Shown here: piece by piece, positions 19,579 through 28,152 of the stretch
Numbering within the stretch: position 1 is the stretch's first letter
Layout: each line of letters opens with the position of its first letter
Source of the DNA: Lachnospiraceae bacterium
GTDB taxonomy: Bacteria > Bacillota > Clostridia > Lachnospirales > Lachnospiraceae
Reading direction: 5' to 3'
Assembly (NCBI GenBank): GCA_017938485.1
Contig: JAGBBM010000099.1
Location: 1-37,197, forward strand
DNA length: 37,197 nt
Made by a program: the position numbers and the translations under genes
Notes under the pieces: model-generated
Database searches by the model: none
Told to the model about the DNA's origin: nothing
The model's input: the letters and a program-made list of their open reading frames with translations, nothing else

Positions 19579-19605
19579 AGCTCGTCTTAACTATAAAGAC
19601 GAGCT
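19579..19605 (-). terminator. terminator of tRNA-Thr
   Basis: Arms 19579-19588 and 19596-19605 pair over 10 nt (AGCTCGTCTT). On the minus strand the stem is followed by ATTTTTATTTATTTTT. Confidence 0.92.
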
Positions 19606-19615
19606 CAAAATGTCA

Positions 19616-19688
19616 AGCTGCTAACGGGAATCGAACCCGTGACCTCCGCACTACCAATGCGACGCTCTACCGACTGAGCCATAGCAGC
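19616..19688 (-). tRNA. tRNA-Thr, anticodon GGU
   Basis: A full cloverleaf can be drawn. The acceptor stem is GCTGCTA/TAGCAGC, the D stem GCTC/GAGC and the anticodon stem TCGCA/TGCGG (one wobble pair) with loop TTGGTAG. The T stem is ACGGG/CCCGT with TTCGATT. Anticodon GGT reads ACC/ACU threonine codons. CCA is not encoded. It has its own promoter and terminator. Confidence 0.97.
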
Positions 19689-19718
19689 AACTTTAGTATT
19701 AATTTTTATACCAACAAG

Positions 19719-19747
19719 ATAATACTTTATTTGTTAGGGTCTGTCAA
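19719..19747 (-). promoter_or_regulatory. tRNA-Thr promoter
   Basis: TTGACA (19747-19742), a 17-nt spacer, TATTAT (19724-19719). The predicted start is about 24 nt before the tRNA 5' end. The -35 lies 26 nt after the sigH stop codon. Confidence 0.85.
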
Positions 19748-19772
19748 GTAAATTCAGAATTAACAAACGTAA

Positions 19773-20366
19773 CTATTTGCTAAGTTTTCCCCTTATTCTA
19801 AAAAGGGCATTGTCGATAGATTTCTCAGTCTTCCCTAGTCTTTCTGCAATATCAGCATAGGATAAACCCTCTAGATACAGCTCTATAACCTTTTTTTCAT
19901 ACTTGCTCAATTCCTGCTCTATCTTATTCATCAAATCCGACTTTTGCTCTCTGGCAATTATAAGTTCCTCTGGGTTGCAATCCGTTTTACTAGCCTCAAG
20001 CTCCACAAGGGATAAACCATCCTCGGTGCTTTCCGCATATATAGATATATATGTATTGAGTGGTGTATGTTTCTTACGATTAGAGGCGGATATAGCCGTC
20101 TTTATCTGATTTCTCACACATAAGGTAGCGAAAGTAAAGAAACTTGCACCCTTGTTTGGCTCATAGTCTCTTATTGCTTTAAATAGACCAATCATCCCCT
20201 CCTGAGTTAAATCCTCAGCCTCTGCACCAATCAAAAATACGGTTCTAACTTCCTTTTTTACCAGACCACCGTACTTTTGCATCATATATTCTACTGCTCC
20301 ATCCTCTTTTGCAGCAATCTTTTCGATTATTTCATTGTCAGTTAGCTGACTATAATCTAAACTCAT
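19773..20366 (-). CDS. sigH: RNA polymerase sigma factor SigH (Spo0H-type)
   Basis: A 197-residue sigma-70 family factor. LIGAEAEDLTQEGMIGLFKAIRDYEPNKGASFFTFATLCVRNQIKTAI matches region 2 of the SigH group, with HTPLNTYISI after it. Region 4 (ELYLEGLSYADIAERLGKTEKSIDNALFRIRGKL) is the C-terminal helix-turn-helix. In Firmicutes SigH controls stationary-phase and early sporulation genes. Position at the end of the cysS-mrnC-cysE-rlmB cluster is the conserved Bacillus/Clostridium context, which settles identity. I chose the ATG at 20366 (GGGGGAG just upstream). An in-frame ATG at 20384 overlaps the rlmB stop and has no ribosome binding site of its own. Confidence 0.9.
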   Translation of the reverse strand: MSLDYSQLTDNEIIEKIAAKEDGAVEYMMQKYGGLVKKEVRTVFLIGAEAEDLTQEGMIGLFKAIRDYEPNKGASFFTFATLCVRNQIKTAISASNRKKHTPLNTYISIYAESTEDGLSLVELEASKTDCNPEELIIAREQKSDLMNKIEQELSKYEKKVIELYLEGLSYADIAERLGKTEKSIDNALFRIRGKLSK

Positions 20367-20383
20367 TTTCTCCCCCAAAGGCA

Positions 20384-21142
20384 TTATTTGCCCATTCTTT
20401 GTCTAACCACCTCATAAGCCAATACTCCTGCTGCCACAGAAGCATTGAGAGAATCTATATCTCCCTTCATAGGAATAGACACTATATAATCACATTTTTC
20501 TTTAACAAGGCGACTTACACCGTTACCTTCATTACCTATTACAAGTCCAATAGAGCCTGTTAAATTACAATCGTACATAGTAGTTCCACCCATATCAGCA
20601 CAGGCAAACCACATACCACGCTCTTTAAGCTCCTCTATAGTCTTAGATATATTGGTAACCTTTGCAACAGGTGTGTAGTTAATAGCTCCTGCAGATGCCT
20701 TAACAACTGTTGAGGTAAGTCCTGCTGCCCTTCTTTTAGGTATTATAACTCCATGAGCGCCACAAAGATTTGCGGTTCTAATTATGGCTCCCAAATTATG
20801 AGGGTCTTCAATTTCATCAAGAATAAATACAAATGGAGCCTCCCCTTTTTCCTCCGCCTTAGCAAATATATCCTCAATATCTGCATACTCATAGGCTGAA
20901 CAAAGGGCTATAACTCCCTGATGTTTCTTATCCTGTGACATCATATCAAGCTTATCCTTAGATACAAAGCTAACTATAACATCTCTTTTCTTAGCATCTC
21001 TGAGTATAGAGCTTATAACTCCATCTCTAAGACCTTCTTGAATATAAAGCTTATCTACAGTTTTACCTGAACGAAATGCCTCAAGTACCGCATTTCTACC
21101 TTCTATCTTATGTTCATCTTCTTTTTTAATATTATCCTGCAT
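20384..21142 (-). CDS. rlmB: 23S rRNA (guanosine-2'-O)-methyltransferase RlmB, SpoU/TrmH family
   Basis: A 252-residue SPOUT-class methyltransferase, expected to methylate a guanosine ribose in 23S rRNA. HKIEGRNAVLEAFRSG is the N-terminal substrate-binding domain. The knot motifs are FILDEIEDPHNLGAIIRTA (motif 1), LVIGNEGNGVSRLV (motif 2) and IPMKGDIDSLNASVAAGVLAYE (motif 3). Length fits RlmB. It sits between cysE and sigH in the conserved cluster, 30 nt after cysE. Its ribosome binding region contains a small hairpin. Confidence 0.93.
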   Translation of the reverse strand: MQDNIKKEDEHKIEGRNAVLEAFRSGKTVDKLYIQEGLRDGVISSILRDAKKRDVIVSFVSKDKLDMMSQDKKHQGVIALCSAYEYADIEDIFAKAEEKGEAPFVFILDEIEDPHNLGAIIRTANLCGAHGVIIPKRRAAGLTSTVVKASAGAINYTPVAKVTNISKTIEELKERGMWFACADMGGTTMYDCNLTGSIGLVIGNEGNGVSRLVKEKCDYIVSIPMKGDIDSLNASVAAGVLAYEVVRQRMGK

Positions 21143-21149
21143 AGTAATC

Positions 21150-21164
21150 CGGGATATTCTCCCG
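21150..21164 (-). promoter_or_regulatory. small hairpin covering the candidate rlmB ribosome binding site
   Basis: CGGGA-GAATA-TCCCG lies between the cysE stop and the rlmB ATG. The only good Shine-Dalgarno match (GGGAG) is in its 5' arm and is about 16 nt from the ATG, longer than usual. This could limit rlmB translation or set it through coupling. It may also be chance. Confidence 0.4.
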
Positions 21165-21172
21165 TCCCCTTT

Positions 21173-21823
21173 CTATTTTGCATCCTTAAGAAGCTTTGTA
21201 ACTGCCTTCTTAAGCTCTTCATTCTCTTCCTTAAGTAATTTAATATCATTTAATACTGGGTCTGGTAAATGTATCTGATCAAGGTCAAGTCTAGGAAGTC
21301 TAACATCTTCACGTTTAACCACACGTCCCGGTACACCTACAACGGTAGAATTAGGTGGAACCTCTGATAAAACAACAGAACCGGCACCTATCTTGGAGTT
21401 TTCTCCCACAGTAAAGGAACCTATTACCTTTGCTCCGGCACTAATCATAACATTGTCACCTATAGTAGGATGACGTTTACCACTTTCCTTACCTGTACCA
21501 CCAAGAGTAACCCCCTGATATATAGTAACATTGTCACCTATTATGGTAGTTTCACCAATAATAACACCATGGCCGTGGTCAATAAAAAATCCCTCACCAA
21601 TTGTTGCTCCTGGGTGAATTTCTATACCAGTCTTCCTTGCCGCACGCTGAGAAATAAGTCTGGCAAGAAAATATCTCTTCTTCAAATAGTGCTTATGAGC
21701 CCTACGATAACTGTACAATGCTCTAAAGCTTGGATAAAGAAGAACTTCCAGATTATTCTTTATAGCCGGGTCACGTTCCTTGATAACTTTTACTTGCTCT
21801 TTGTAATATTTAAACCATGACAT
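21173..21823 (-). CDS. cysE: serine O-acetyltransferase
   Basis: A 216-residue hexapeptide-repeat acyltransferase that makes O-acetylserine for cysteine synthesis. The left-handed beta-helix repeats (about 68-165) include IHPGATIGEGFFIDHGHGVIIGETTIIGDNVTIYQGVTLGG, with the catalytic His/Asp region FIDHGHG. GKESGKRHPTIGDNV is the conserved acceptor loop. A coiled tail (KEENEELKKAVTKL) ends the protein. I start at the ATG at 21823 (MSWFKYYKEQ), since GGTGAT lies 5 nt upstream. An in-frame GTG at 21835 has no ribosome binding site. It is in the cysS-mrnC-cysE-rlmB-sigH cluster, though in Bacillus cysE precedes cysS. Confidence 0.95.
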   Translation of the reverse strand: MSWFKYYKEQVKVIKERDPAIKNNLEVLLYPSFRALYSYRRAHKHYLKKRYFLARLISQRAARKTGIEIHPGATIGEGFFIDHGHGVIIGETTIIGDNVTIYQGVTLGGTGKESGKRHPTIGDNVMISAGAKVIGSFTVGENSKIGAGSVVLSEVPPNSTVVGVPGRVVKREDVRLPRLDLDQIHLPDPVLNDIKLLKEENEELKKAVTKLLKDAK

Positions 21824-21883
21824 ATAAATCACCACTTAAATAGTTATATACAACTATACTAAAGTCATATAACCAATAATATC

Positions 21884-22318
21884 TTATACTGTGTAGTTTT
21901 CTATCATCTTATCCACAAGAAAATGCATTCTTGTGCTATCTCCTTTAAGATATAGATAACCAAACAATGCCTCAAGACCTGTAGCCTTTCTATACTCACT
22001 CATAGTAGCATTTTTTGCCTTTGAATGAGTTGTGGCATTACGTCCTCTTTTATAGATATCAACTTCCTCTTCCGTAAGCTCATCCATAATCATATCTACA
22101 AACTTAGCCTGGTTGACCGCTTTAACAATAGCTGTCACATCCTTGTGATACTTATAGGTCTGTTTGTTAGAATTCTTAACATAGTAAGTTTTCACCAACA
22201 AATCCAATGCACTATCACCGATATATGCAAGTGCTAGAGGGGAATATTGATAAGCATCCTTATCGGACATAGCAGCTGTATTAATAAGGTTTTCTTCTAA
22301 CTTTGTACTATTTTCCAT
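21884..22318 (-). CDS. mrnC: mini-ribonuclease III
   Basis: A 144-residue RNase III catalytic domain without a double-strand RNA binding domain, the hallmark of MrnC, which matures the ends of 23S rRNA. The signature reads SPLALAYIGDSALDLLVKTYYV with the catalytic acidic residue in IGD. KGRNATTHSKAKNATMSEYRKATGLEALFGYLYL matches the second catalytic block. The ATG lies 3 nt after the cysS stop codon, so translation is likely coupled. The cysS-mrnC pairing is conserved across Firmicutes. Confidence 0.94.
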   Translation of the reverse strand: MENSTKLEENLINTAAMSDKDAYQYSPLALAYIGDSALDLLVKTYYVKNSNKQTYKYHKDVTAIVKAVNQAKFVDMIMDELTEEEVDIYKRGRNATTHSKAKNATMSEYRKATGLEALFGYLYLKGDSTRMHFLVDKMIENYTV

Positions 22319-22321
22319 GTC

Positions 22322-23728
22322 TTAAGCTCTCTTCCATCTTACGCCTTCTCTTGTATCCTCAAGAATAATTCCCTTCTCAGTGAGAAGGTTTCTAATCTCA
22401 TCTGCTCTAGCAAAATTCTTTGCCTTTCTCGCATCCTGTCTTTCCTGAATAAGATTTTCAATTTCCTCGTCAAGAAGCATAGCCTCTTCCTTTACATTTA
22501 TACCAAGAATGTCTGCAAGGAGCTTTAATGTATCATATGCCTTAGCAGCATATTCCTTAGTGGAATCTGCAGTAACTGTTGTATTAACAAACTTAACGAG
22601 CTCAAATATAACAGAAATTGCATCTGCTGTGTTAAGGTCATCCTCCATAGCATCCTCAAATCTCTTTACATAGGCATAAAGTTCAGCTACATTTGCGGTT
22701 TCTGCAACATTTATATCACCATCAACCCCTGATGCCATAACCTCTTCAAGCTTAGAAGCTGCAGTTTTAATTCTATCTAAACCATTCTTAGAAGACTCTA
22801 CAAGGTCTGCTGAGAAATTAAGTGGACTTCTATAATGAGCAGAAAGCATAAAGAATCTGATTACCTGTAAATCATACTTTTCACTGATTTCTCTTACTGT
22901 AAAGAAGTTCCCAAGAGACTTAGACATCTTCTCATTGTTAATCTTAAGGAAACCATTATGCATCCAGTATCTTGCAAACTCTGCATTGTTTGCAGCCTCA
23001 CTCTGTGCTATTTCATTCTCATGGTGTGGGAATATAAGGTCCTCTCCACCAGCATGAATATCTATTACATCACCAATATACTTTTTGGACATAACTGAAC
23101 ACTCAAGATGCCAGCCAGGTCTACCCTCGCCCCAAGGTGATGGCCAAGATGGCTCACCCTCCTTCTTTGGCTTCCAAAGTACGAAGTCAAGAGCATCCTC
23201 CTTCTCGTCCTGTCCTGAAACCTTAAGCTCTCTATTACCAGCTCTAAGGTCATCAAGGTTCTTCTTAGAAAGCTTACCATAATCAGAGAACTTTCTTGTT
23301 CTAAAGTAAACGGTACCATTTACCTCGTAAGCATATTCCTTAGCTATAAGGGTCTCCACCATAGCAATCATATCATCTATTTCCTCAGTTGCCTTTGGAT
23401 GAGTTGTAGCTTCCTTAACGTTAAGGCCAGCCATATCCTTCTTGCACTCCTCAATAAATCTCTCAGATATAACTGTAGACTCAACTCCCTCATCTATAGC
23501 CTTTTTGATAATCTTGTCATCTACATCAGTAAAGTTTGATACATAGTTTACTTCATAACCCTTGTACTCAAAATATCTTCTAAGAGTATCAAAAACTATC
23601 ATAGGTCTTGCATTGCCGATATGAATATAATCATAAACTGTAGGGCCACATACATAGATACCTACCTTACCTTCATTTATAGGAACGAAATCATCCTTTT
23701 TTTTTGTTAATGTGTTAAATATCTTCAT
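22322..23728 (-). CDS. cysS: cysteinyl-tRNA synthetase
   Basis: A 468-residue class I synthetase. [31 protein letters not shown] holds the zinc-ligand Cys and the HIGH-equivalent [18 protein letters not shown] and [11 protein letters not shown] contain further zinc ligands. [12 protein letters not shown] is the KMSKS loop. The C-terminal helical anticodon domain ends GVRWKRA. Length is standard. It is the first gene of the cysS-mrnC-cysE-rlmB-sigH cluster, behind a promoter at 23816-23844. I saw no T-box in its short leader. Confidence 0.98.
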   Translation of the reverse strand: MKIFNTLTKKKDDFVPINEGKVGIYVCGPTVYDYIHIGNARPMIVFDTLRRYFEYKGYEVNYVSNFTDVDDKIIKKAIDEGVESTVISERFIEECKKDMAGLNVKEATTHPKATEEIDDMIAMVETLIAKEYAYEVNGTVYFRTRKFSDYGKLSKKNLDDLRAGNRELKVSGQDEKEDALDFVLWKPKKEGEPSWPSPWGEGRPGWHLECSVMSKKYIGDVIDIHAGGEDLIFPHHENEIAQSEAANNAEFARYWMHNGFLKINNEKMSKSLGNFFTVREISEKYDLQVIRFFMLSAHYRSPLNFSADLVESSKNGLDRIKTAASKLEEVMASGVDGDINVAETANVAELYAYVKRFEDAMEDDLNTADAISVIFELVKFVNTTVTADSTKEYAAKAYDTLKLLADILGINVKEEAMLLDEEIENLIQERQDARKAKNFARADEIRNLLTEKGIILEDTREGVRWKRA

Positions 23729-23815
23729 CTTATTCTACCTGTACGCTAAAAAACGTAATCCTTTCGAAATATAACAGTTACATATAATTATCCCACTATA
23801 AAATAACCTTATTAT

Positions 23816-23844
23816 AAGATATTCTAAAGTGGTTTCTTTGTCAA
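23816..23844 (-). promoter_or_regulatory. promoter of the cysS cluster
   Basis: Consensus TTGACA (23844-23839), a 17-nt spacer, TATCTT (23821-23816), about 90 nt before the cysS ATG. Confidence 0.7.
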
Positions 23845-23858
23845 CAAGAAAAACAAAA

Positions 23859-23896
23859 GGAACTGTTGTAAATATTTATTATTTTCCAACAGTTCC
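23859..23896 (-). terminator. terminator of the htpG operon
   Basis: GGAACTGTTG (23859-23868) pairs with CAACAGTTCC (23887-23896) around an 18-nt loop. On the minus strand TTTTGTTTTTC follows. It lies 18 nt after the 179-residue ORF. Confidence 0.85.
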
Positions 23897-23914
23897 AAAT
23901 TATTTTTTTATTTA

Positions 23915-24454
23915 CTATGAATCACTTTTTCCTAATATATAGAATTTATCTGGTACAAAATATAACTTACCCTTCTTCTGCCACCTAACATACTTTGCAT
24001 GATTGTTTAGAATAGGTACATCTATATTTTGAGGTGTTCCATTTACATATACTGTTACCACACCATAATTTTTATATGCCACATTCTGCTTTTCTTTTAT
24101 ATCAATGACATTAACCTCTATTACCTTAGACTTCTTTATCTGTGGTAAGGCTTCAAAAGCAGTTTTAAGAGTACTCACCATGTAAAGAGCAATACCAGCC
24201 GCAAGAGCTGCTAAGAATATCATTATTTTTCTTATAGATTTACCACGTAAGTGAAGGTGATAGTCTGACTCACTAATAGAATCTACCATTTCAGGTATAA
24301 CAAAAGCCAATATACTAAGCACAACTGCCACAACCAAAACTACAATTAAACCAGTAAGTGACTTTCCTAAAGCGTCCTTTTTAAGCTCTTTTTGTTCTTC
24401 TTCAGTAATTTCCCTACCCATAGTTTGTAACTCTATTCTTTCATCCATTGACAT
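23915..24454 (-). CDS. unknown membrane protein downstream of htpG
   Basis: A 179-residue protein I do not recognise. A charged N-terminus (about 1-30, rich in Glu/Lys) precedes a hydrophobic helix (about 32-54, LTGLIVVLVVAVVLSILAFVI). A short polar loop follows, then a second helix (about 74-97, IRKIMIFLAALAAGIALYMV). A soluble C-terminal domain of about 80 residues comes last (KVIEVNVIDIKEKQNVAYKNYGVVTVYVNG...VRWQKKGKLYFVPDKFYILG). Both termini are probably cytoplasmic. GGAGG lies 10 nt before the ATG. It follows htpG by 36 nt and precedes a clear terminator, so it probably shares the CIRCE-linked promoter of htpG. Confidence 0.75.
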   Translation of the reverse strand: MSMDERIELQTMGREITEEEQKELKKDALGKSLTGLIVVLVVAVVLSILAFVIPEMVDSISESDYHLHLRGKSIRKIMIFLAALAAGIALYMVSTLKTAFEALPQIKKSKVIEVNVIDIKEKQNVAYKNYGVVTVYVNGTPQNIDVPILNNHAKYVRWQKKGKLYFVPDKFYILGKSDS

Positions 24455-24490
24455 ATACTATTATCCTCCATTCTACATTATCCAAAAGTT

Positions 24491-26452
24491 TTAGATAAGA
24501 AGTCCAAGTATCTCATTGCTTCTTGCCACAAATGCAGTCATCGCCTCTGGGCTAAGTGGCTTGTTAGCAATTACAGCTAAATCATAGAGCTGACAACATA
24601 TCTTATCTGCATGCTCTCCCTCTGGATTCTCAAGGATATACTTAACAAGCTTGTTTGACGCATTAAGGACTAAGGTTTCACCCTCACCACCAAACATAGA
24701 CATATCCATAGGACCGCCCATGCTATAGGCCTTCATCATCTCTATCATACGTCTTTGCTCCTCTGAGAGAGTAAGCATAGATGATATAGCTTCATTCTTT
24801 AGATTCTCCACCTTGAGAACTAACTTATCATTACCAGTTGCCTTCTTAAACTTCTCAGAAAGCTTATCTGTATACTCCTTAATAACCTCCTCAGAAAGTG
24901 CCTCCCCTACAAAGTTATCTGAAAGGTCAGCATCTATACGAAGAAACTTAACATTCTCATTCTTTCCCTCAAGGTGAGTGATGTATGGATTATCAATGTT
25001 GTGTACAAGGTACACTGCATCCATGCCCTCTTCCTTGAACATATTTATATACTGTGACTGAGCCTGCTCGTCTGATACATAGAACACCTTGTTCTCATAC
25101 TTTTCCTTACCTGCCTCAAGGTACTCTGGAAGAGTAAGATACTTGCCCTCAAGGTTCTTAAAGAGCATATAGTCTGTCATCTTCTCACAGAACTTATCAT
25201 CTCTTAAGCAACCAAACTTGATAAATGGACTGATATCGTCCCAGTATTTCTCATAATTTTCCTTGTCAGTCTTGCACATTCCTGAAAGCTTATCAGCCAC
25301 CTTCTTTGTAATGTAGTCTGATATCTTCTTAACAAATCCATCATTCTGAAGAGCACTTCTTGATACATTAAGCGGAAGGTCCGGACAGTCAATTACACCC
25401 TTAAGGAGTAAAAGGAACTCAGGAATAACTTCCTTGATATTGTCAGCAATAAACACCTGACTGTTATATAACTTAATAGTTCCCTCAAGCTGGTCATACT
25501 GAGTATTAATCTTAGGGAAGTAAAGAATACCCTTTAAATTAAATGGATAGTCCATATTAAGGTGAATCCAGAAAAGTGGCTTCTTGAAATCAAGGAACAC
25601 CTTCTGATAGAAGTCAATATACTCTTCTTCCGTACAATCCTTAGGGTTCTTCATCCAAAGAGGGTTGGTGTCGTTAAGTGGCTTTGGAGCATCCTTCTTT
25701 TCTTCAGAAGTGTCTTTAGCCCCATCCTTATCCTCTGATTTAACGTCACCCACTAATTCATCATCTGGGTCAACCTCAATAACATTGTCTTCCTTTTTAG
25801 CCTGTGCTTCTTCCTCCATCTTATCCTCATTGATAAAATAGATATTGTAAGGCATAAATGCACAGTACTTCTGGATTACTTCTTTAACTCTGTACTCATT
25901 AGCAAATTCAAAGCAATCTTCGTTAAGATACAATGTAATAGCAGTTCCCCTAACATCGTCATCACTATCAGACATAGTAAACTCTGTTCCACCATCACAT
26001 TCCCAAAATACTGGCTTTGCACCCTTCTGGTAAGAGCAGGTTTCAATAGTAACCTTATCAGCTACCATGAATGCAGAATAAAATCCTAATCCGAAATGTC
26101 CAATAATCTGGTCATCATTGGTCTTATCCTTATATTTGTTAATAAAATCTGTAGCACCGGAAAAGGCAATCTGATTAATATACTTGTCCACTTCTTCAGC
26201 CGTCATACCTATACCGTTATCTACAAATGTAAGAGTCTTATCCTTTGCTGAGGCATATACCTCTATCTTATATTCTTCTCCCTCGTTCTCCTCAAAATCT
26301 CCCATAAGAGCAAGCTTCTTTAACTTTGTGATAGCATCACAGCCGTTAGAAATTAGCTCTCTAATAAAAATGTCGTGGTCTGAATATAACCACTTCTTGA
26401 TTATAGGAAATATGTTTTCACTATTAATTGATAAGCTTCCCTGTTTTTCCAT
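24491..26452 (-). CDS. htpG: molecular chaperone HtpG (Hsp90)
   Basis: A 653-residue Hsp90. The N-terminal GHKL ATPase domain shows FIRELISNGCDAITKLKKLA (the catalytic Glu and Asn helix; bacterial HtpG usually has SNASDA), TFVDNGIGM and IIGHFGLGFYSAFMVAD. A charged linker at about 215-260 (KKEDNVIEVDPDDELVGDVK...DAPKPLN) is longer than in the E. coli protein. The middle domain carries the conserved LPLNVSRSALQND. AGGAGG is 11 nt before the ATG. A near-consensus promoter with a perfect CIRCE element just upstream of the -35 implies heat-shock control by HrcA. It is co-directional with the 179-residue membrane protein. Confidence 0.97.
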   Translation of the reverse strand: MEKQGSLSINSENIFPIIKKWLYSDHDIFIRELISNGCDAITKLKKLALMGDFEENEGEEYKIEVYASAKDKTLTFVDNGIGMTAEEVDKYINQIAFSGATDFINKYKDKTNDDQIIGHFGLGFYSAFMVADKVTIETCSYQKGAKPVFWECDGGTEFTMSDSDDDVRGTAITLYLNEDCFEFANEYRVKEVIQKYCAFMPYNIYFINEDKMEEEAQAKKEDNVIEVDPDDELVGDVKSEDKDGAKDTSEEKKDAPKPLNDTNPLWMKNPKDCTEEEYIDFYQKVFLDFKKPLFWIHLNMDYPFNLKGILYFPKINTQYDQLEGTIKLYNSQVFIADNIKEVIPEFLLLLKGVIDCPDLPLNVSRSALQNDGFVKKISDYITKKVADKLSGMCKTDKENYEKYWDDISPFIKFGCLRDDKFCEKMTDYMLFKNLEGKYLTLPEYLEAGKEKYENKVFYVSDEQAQSQYINMFKEEGMDAVYLVHNIDNPYITHLEGKNENVKFLRIDADLSDNFVGEALSEEVIKEYTDKLSEKFKKATGNDKLVLKVENLKNEAISSMLTLSEEQRRMIEMMKAYSMGGPMDMSMFGGEGETLVLNASNKLVKYILENPEGEHADKICCQLYDLAVIANKPLSPEAMTAFVARSNEILGLLI

Positions 26453-26509
26453 CTTAAAATCTACCTCCTAAAGCTAACATAAAAGAATATCAATTGTTCT
26501 ATGTTAAGT

Positions 26510-26538
26510 ATAATAATACTAGCCATTATCATTGTCAA
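26510..26538 (-). promoter_or_regulatory. htpG promoter
   Basis: TTGACA (26538-26533), a 17-nt spacer, TATTAT (26515-26510), a near-consensus sigma-A promoter about 50 nt before the ATG. Confidence 0.88.
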
Positions 26539-26543
26539 GCAAA

Positions 26544-26574
26544 AATTAGCACTCTCGGTTCGAGAGTGCTAATT
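26544..26574 (-). terminator. terminator of the transglutaminase-DUF5721 operon, built from the CIRCE element
   Basis: Stem 26544-26557 / 26561-26574 (14 bp, 3-nt loop) begins 2 nt after the stop codon at 26577. On the minus strand it runs into TTTTT (26545-26541). It contains the whole CIRCE sequence. Confidence 0.75.
26546..26572. promoter_or_regulatory. second CIRCE operator, upstream of htpG
   Basis: TTAGCACTC-N9-GAGTGCTAA, perfect to consensus. The 9-nt spacer (TCGGTTCGA) is itself partly self-complementary and extends the arms. It lies 7 nt upstream of the htpG -35 box, unlike the groESL copy, which is downstream of its promoter. Confidence 0.95.
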
Positions 26575-26576
26575 AA

Positions 26577-27044
26577 TCATATATAATATTTTCCTACTGT
26601 ATCATCCCACAGATGTTCCAGAGTCTTATCTAATGTAAATATCTTCAGAGAACTTCCAGTTGTCACAAGAAGCTTTTCATCTTCGTAATATATGTTCATA
26701 GATAAATTACTTACATCCTCTGGTCTAATAGGAAGATTGTTCATTTCAATAATACGTTCTATATTTTCTCGGTTGAACATCAAAATAACCTTGAAGCTAA
26801 TAGGAAGTCTATTTCCTTTGATAAGTTCGAACACTGTATGCTTTATTTCACCCCAGCTTACATAGTCATATAATTCTTCTATTTCTTCCTCTGTGTCATA
26901 GAACTCCTTATTGATTTTTCCACTAATATAATAATCAAGAGAGGTCTTGAGTCTTATCTCATAAAGATAAAAACTATCATACTTTTCATTTACGAGAAGC
27001 TCATTCATAAAACTCTTTATATCTTCAATTTCGTAATTTTTCAT
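26577..27044 (-). CDS. DUF5721-like protein
   Basis: A 155-residue cytoplasmic protein of unknown function. The N-terminus MKNYEIEDIKSFMNELLVNEKYDSFYLYEIRLKT and the following ISGKINKEFYDTEE resemble the DUF5721 family of Clostridia, as I recall it. I place the start at the ATG at 27044, with AGGTGG 5 nt upstream. An in-frame GTG at 27053 overlaps that site. It directly follows the transglutaminase-like gene, whose stop codon lies within the ribosome binding site. Its 3' end abuts the CIRCE/terminator hairpin. Little more can be said about function. Confidence 0.65.
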   Translation of the reverse strand: MKNYEIEDIKSFMNELLVNEKYDSFYLYEIRLKTSLDYYISGKINKEFYDTEEEIEELYDYVSWGEIKHTVFELIKGNRLPISFKVILMFNRENIERIIEMNNLPIRPEDVSNLSMNIYYEDEKLLVTTGSSLKIFTLDKTLEHLWDDTVGKYYI

Positions 27045-27053
27045 CCTGTCCAC

Positions 27054-28148
27054 CTAATGTGATTGATTTAAATATATGGTAACCATATGGTCGTTTCCGT
27101 AGGAATCCACTGTGTATTCAAAGGAATTAATACCTGGAATACCAAAGACAAACTGCCAGTCAAAATCTTTTTCATTATAATCGGTAACCACCGCTTCCAC
27201 TGTACCAGCTATATTTCTTGATGCGACTTGGGAAACTACAGACAAAAGTCCTGCTTCATTGGTTATGAGGTCATTATATTCATAATAATTGTAAGACATA
27301 TTGTTGCAGTCATCATATACTTCTTCATCCCACTTATGAGTATCATCCATTATGTCGTCTGTCACATTAAAATATGTATGTCCTGCATAAAATCCTCTAT
27401 CCGGCAATGGGTCATTCCAGGTTGCATCCACCTGATACCACTCACCATCAAGGCAAACTGCGTTCCATGCATGAAGCTCCCATCCATTTTCAGAATATGC
27501 CTCTCCTACCATAATATAATTTTCAACATCTACACAACTAAGGAGCAGAGACATCGCCTCCGCATATCCATTACAAACAGCTTTACCCTGAACAAGAACA
27601 CCATAAGCTCGGTATGCATACTCCTGGGAGTAATCCACATAACCATACTGACAATTTTTCACTATGTAATCGTGGATAGCAAGCTCCTTTTCATAGTCTG
27701 TCATACCTGGAGTTATAATGGTATTAATTATTTCTACAGTTTTATCGTATAATTTATAGGCCTCAGGTCTGTCATTGGGAATTTCAGTTCCATTTTTATA
27801 CTTTTGTATAACATAGTAATTGTCAGATATATCATATCTGAAAGACACCTTCATGCCACCATAACTTTTTTCATAAATAGAATACTGCTCCACCACTCCA
27901 TTGGTGCTACACACATAATCATTTATAGAAACCAGCTCCTTGGTTGTTATGCCCGTAACATAAAATGTTCCACTGTCCTTACCATTATCAATATCCTCTC
28001 CAATAAGTATGGCAAGTTCTGTTATGTTGTAAGCTGTTCTGTCCTTATTTAGATGTGCACCAATCTTCCAACCAAAAAAGTAGGCAATCAAAATTGCTGC
28101 CACCACCAATATGGGCACAATCACATATACTTTTCCTTTATTATTCAT
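27054..28148 (-). CDS. membrane-anchored transglutaminase-like (papain-fold) protein
   Basis: A 364-residue protein with an N-terminal transmembrane anchor (about 7-27, VYVIVPILVVAAILIAYFFGW) and an extracellular remainder. The transglutaminase core lies near residues 155-245. GKAVCNGYAEA supplies Cys192, WELHAWN supplies His226 and YQVDATWNDP supplies Asp241, a complete catalytic triad. Bacterial members are usually proteases or peptidase-like rather than cross-linkers. The regions before and after the core are unassigned. It starts 4 nt after a 56-residue membrane peptide and is followed by the DUF5721-like gene, suggesting a three-gene operon. Substrate unknown. Confidence 0.85.
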   Translation of the reverse strand: MNNKGKVYVIVPILVVAAILIAYFFGWKIGAHLNKDRTAYNITELAILIGEDIDNGKDSGTFYVTGITTKELVSINDYVCSTNGVVEQYSIYEKSYGGMKVSFRYDISDNYYVIQKYKNGTEIPNDRPEAYKLYDKTVEIINTIITPGMTDYEKELAIHDYIVKNCQYGYVDYSQEYAYRAYGVLVQGKAVCNGYAEAMSLLLSCVDVENYIMVGEAYSENGWELHAWNAVCLDGEWYQVDATWNDPLPDRGFYAGHTYFNVTDDIMDDTHKWDEEVYDDCNNMSYNYYEYNDLITNEAGLLSVVSQVASRNIAGTVEAVVTDYNEKDFDWQFVFGIPGINSFEYTVDSYGNDHMVTIYLNQSH

Positions 28149-28152
28149 TTAA

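Noticed and set aside
23729-23858. T-box riboswitch ahead of cysS (and likewise ahead of glnS and leuC).
   Set aside because: No GGGTGG-type T-box sequence or specifier stem is visible and the leaders are short.
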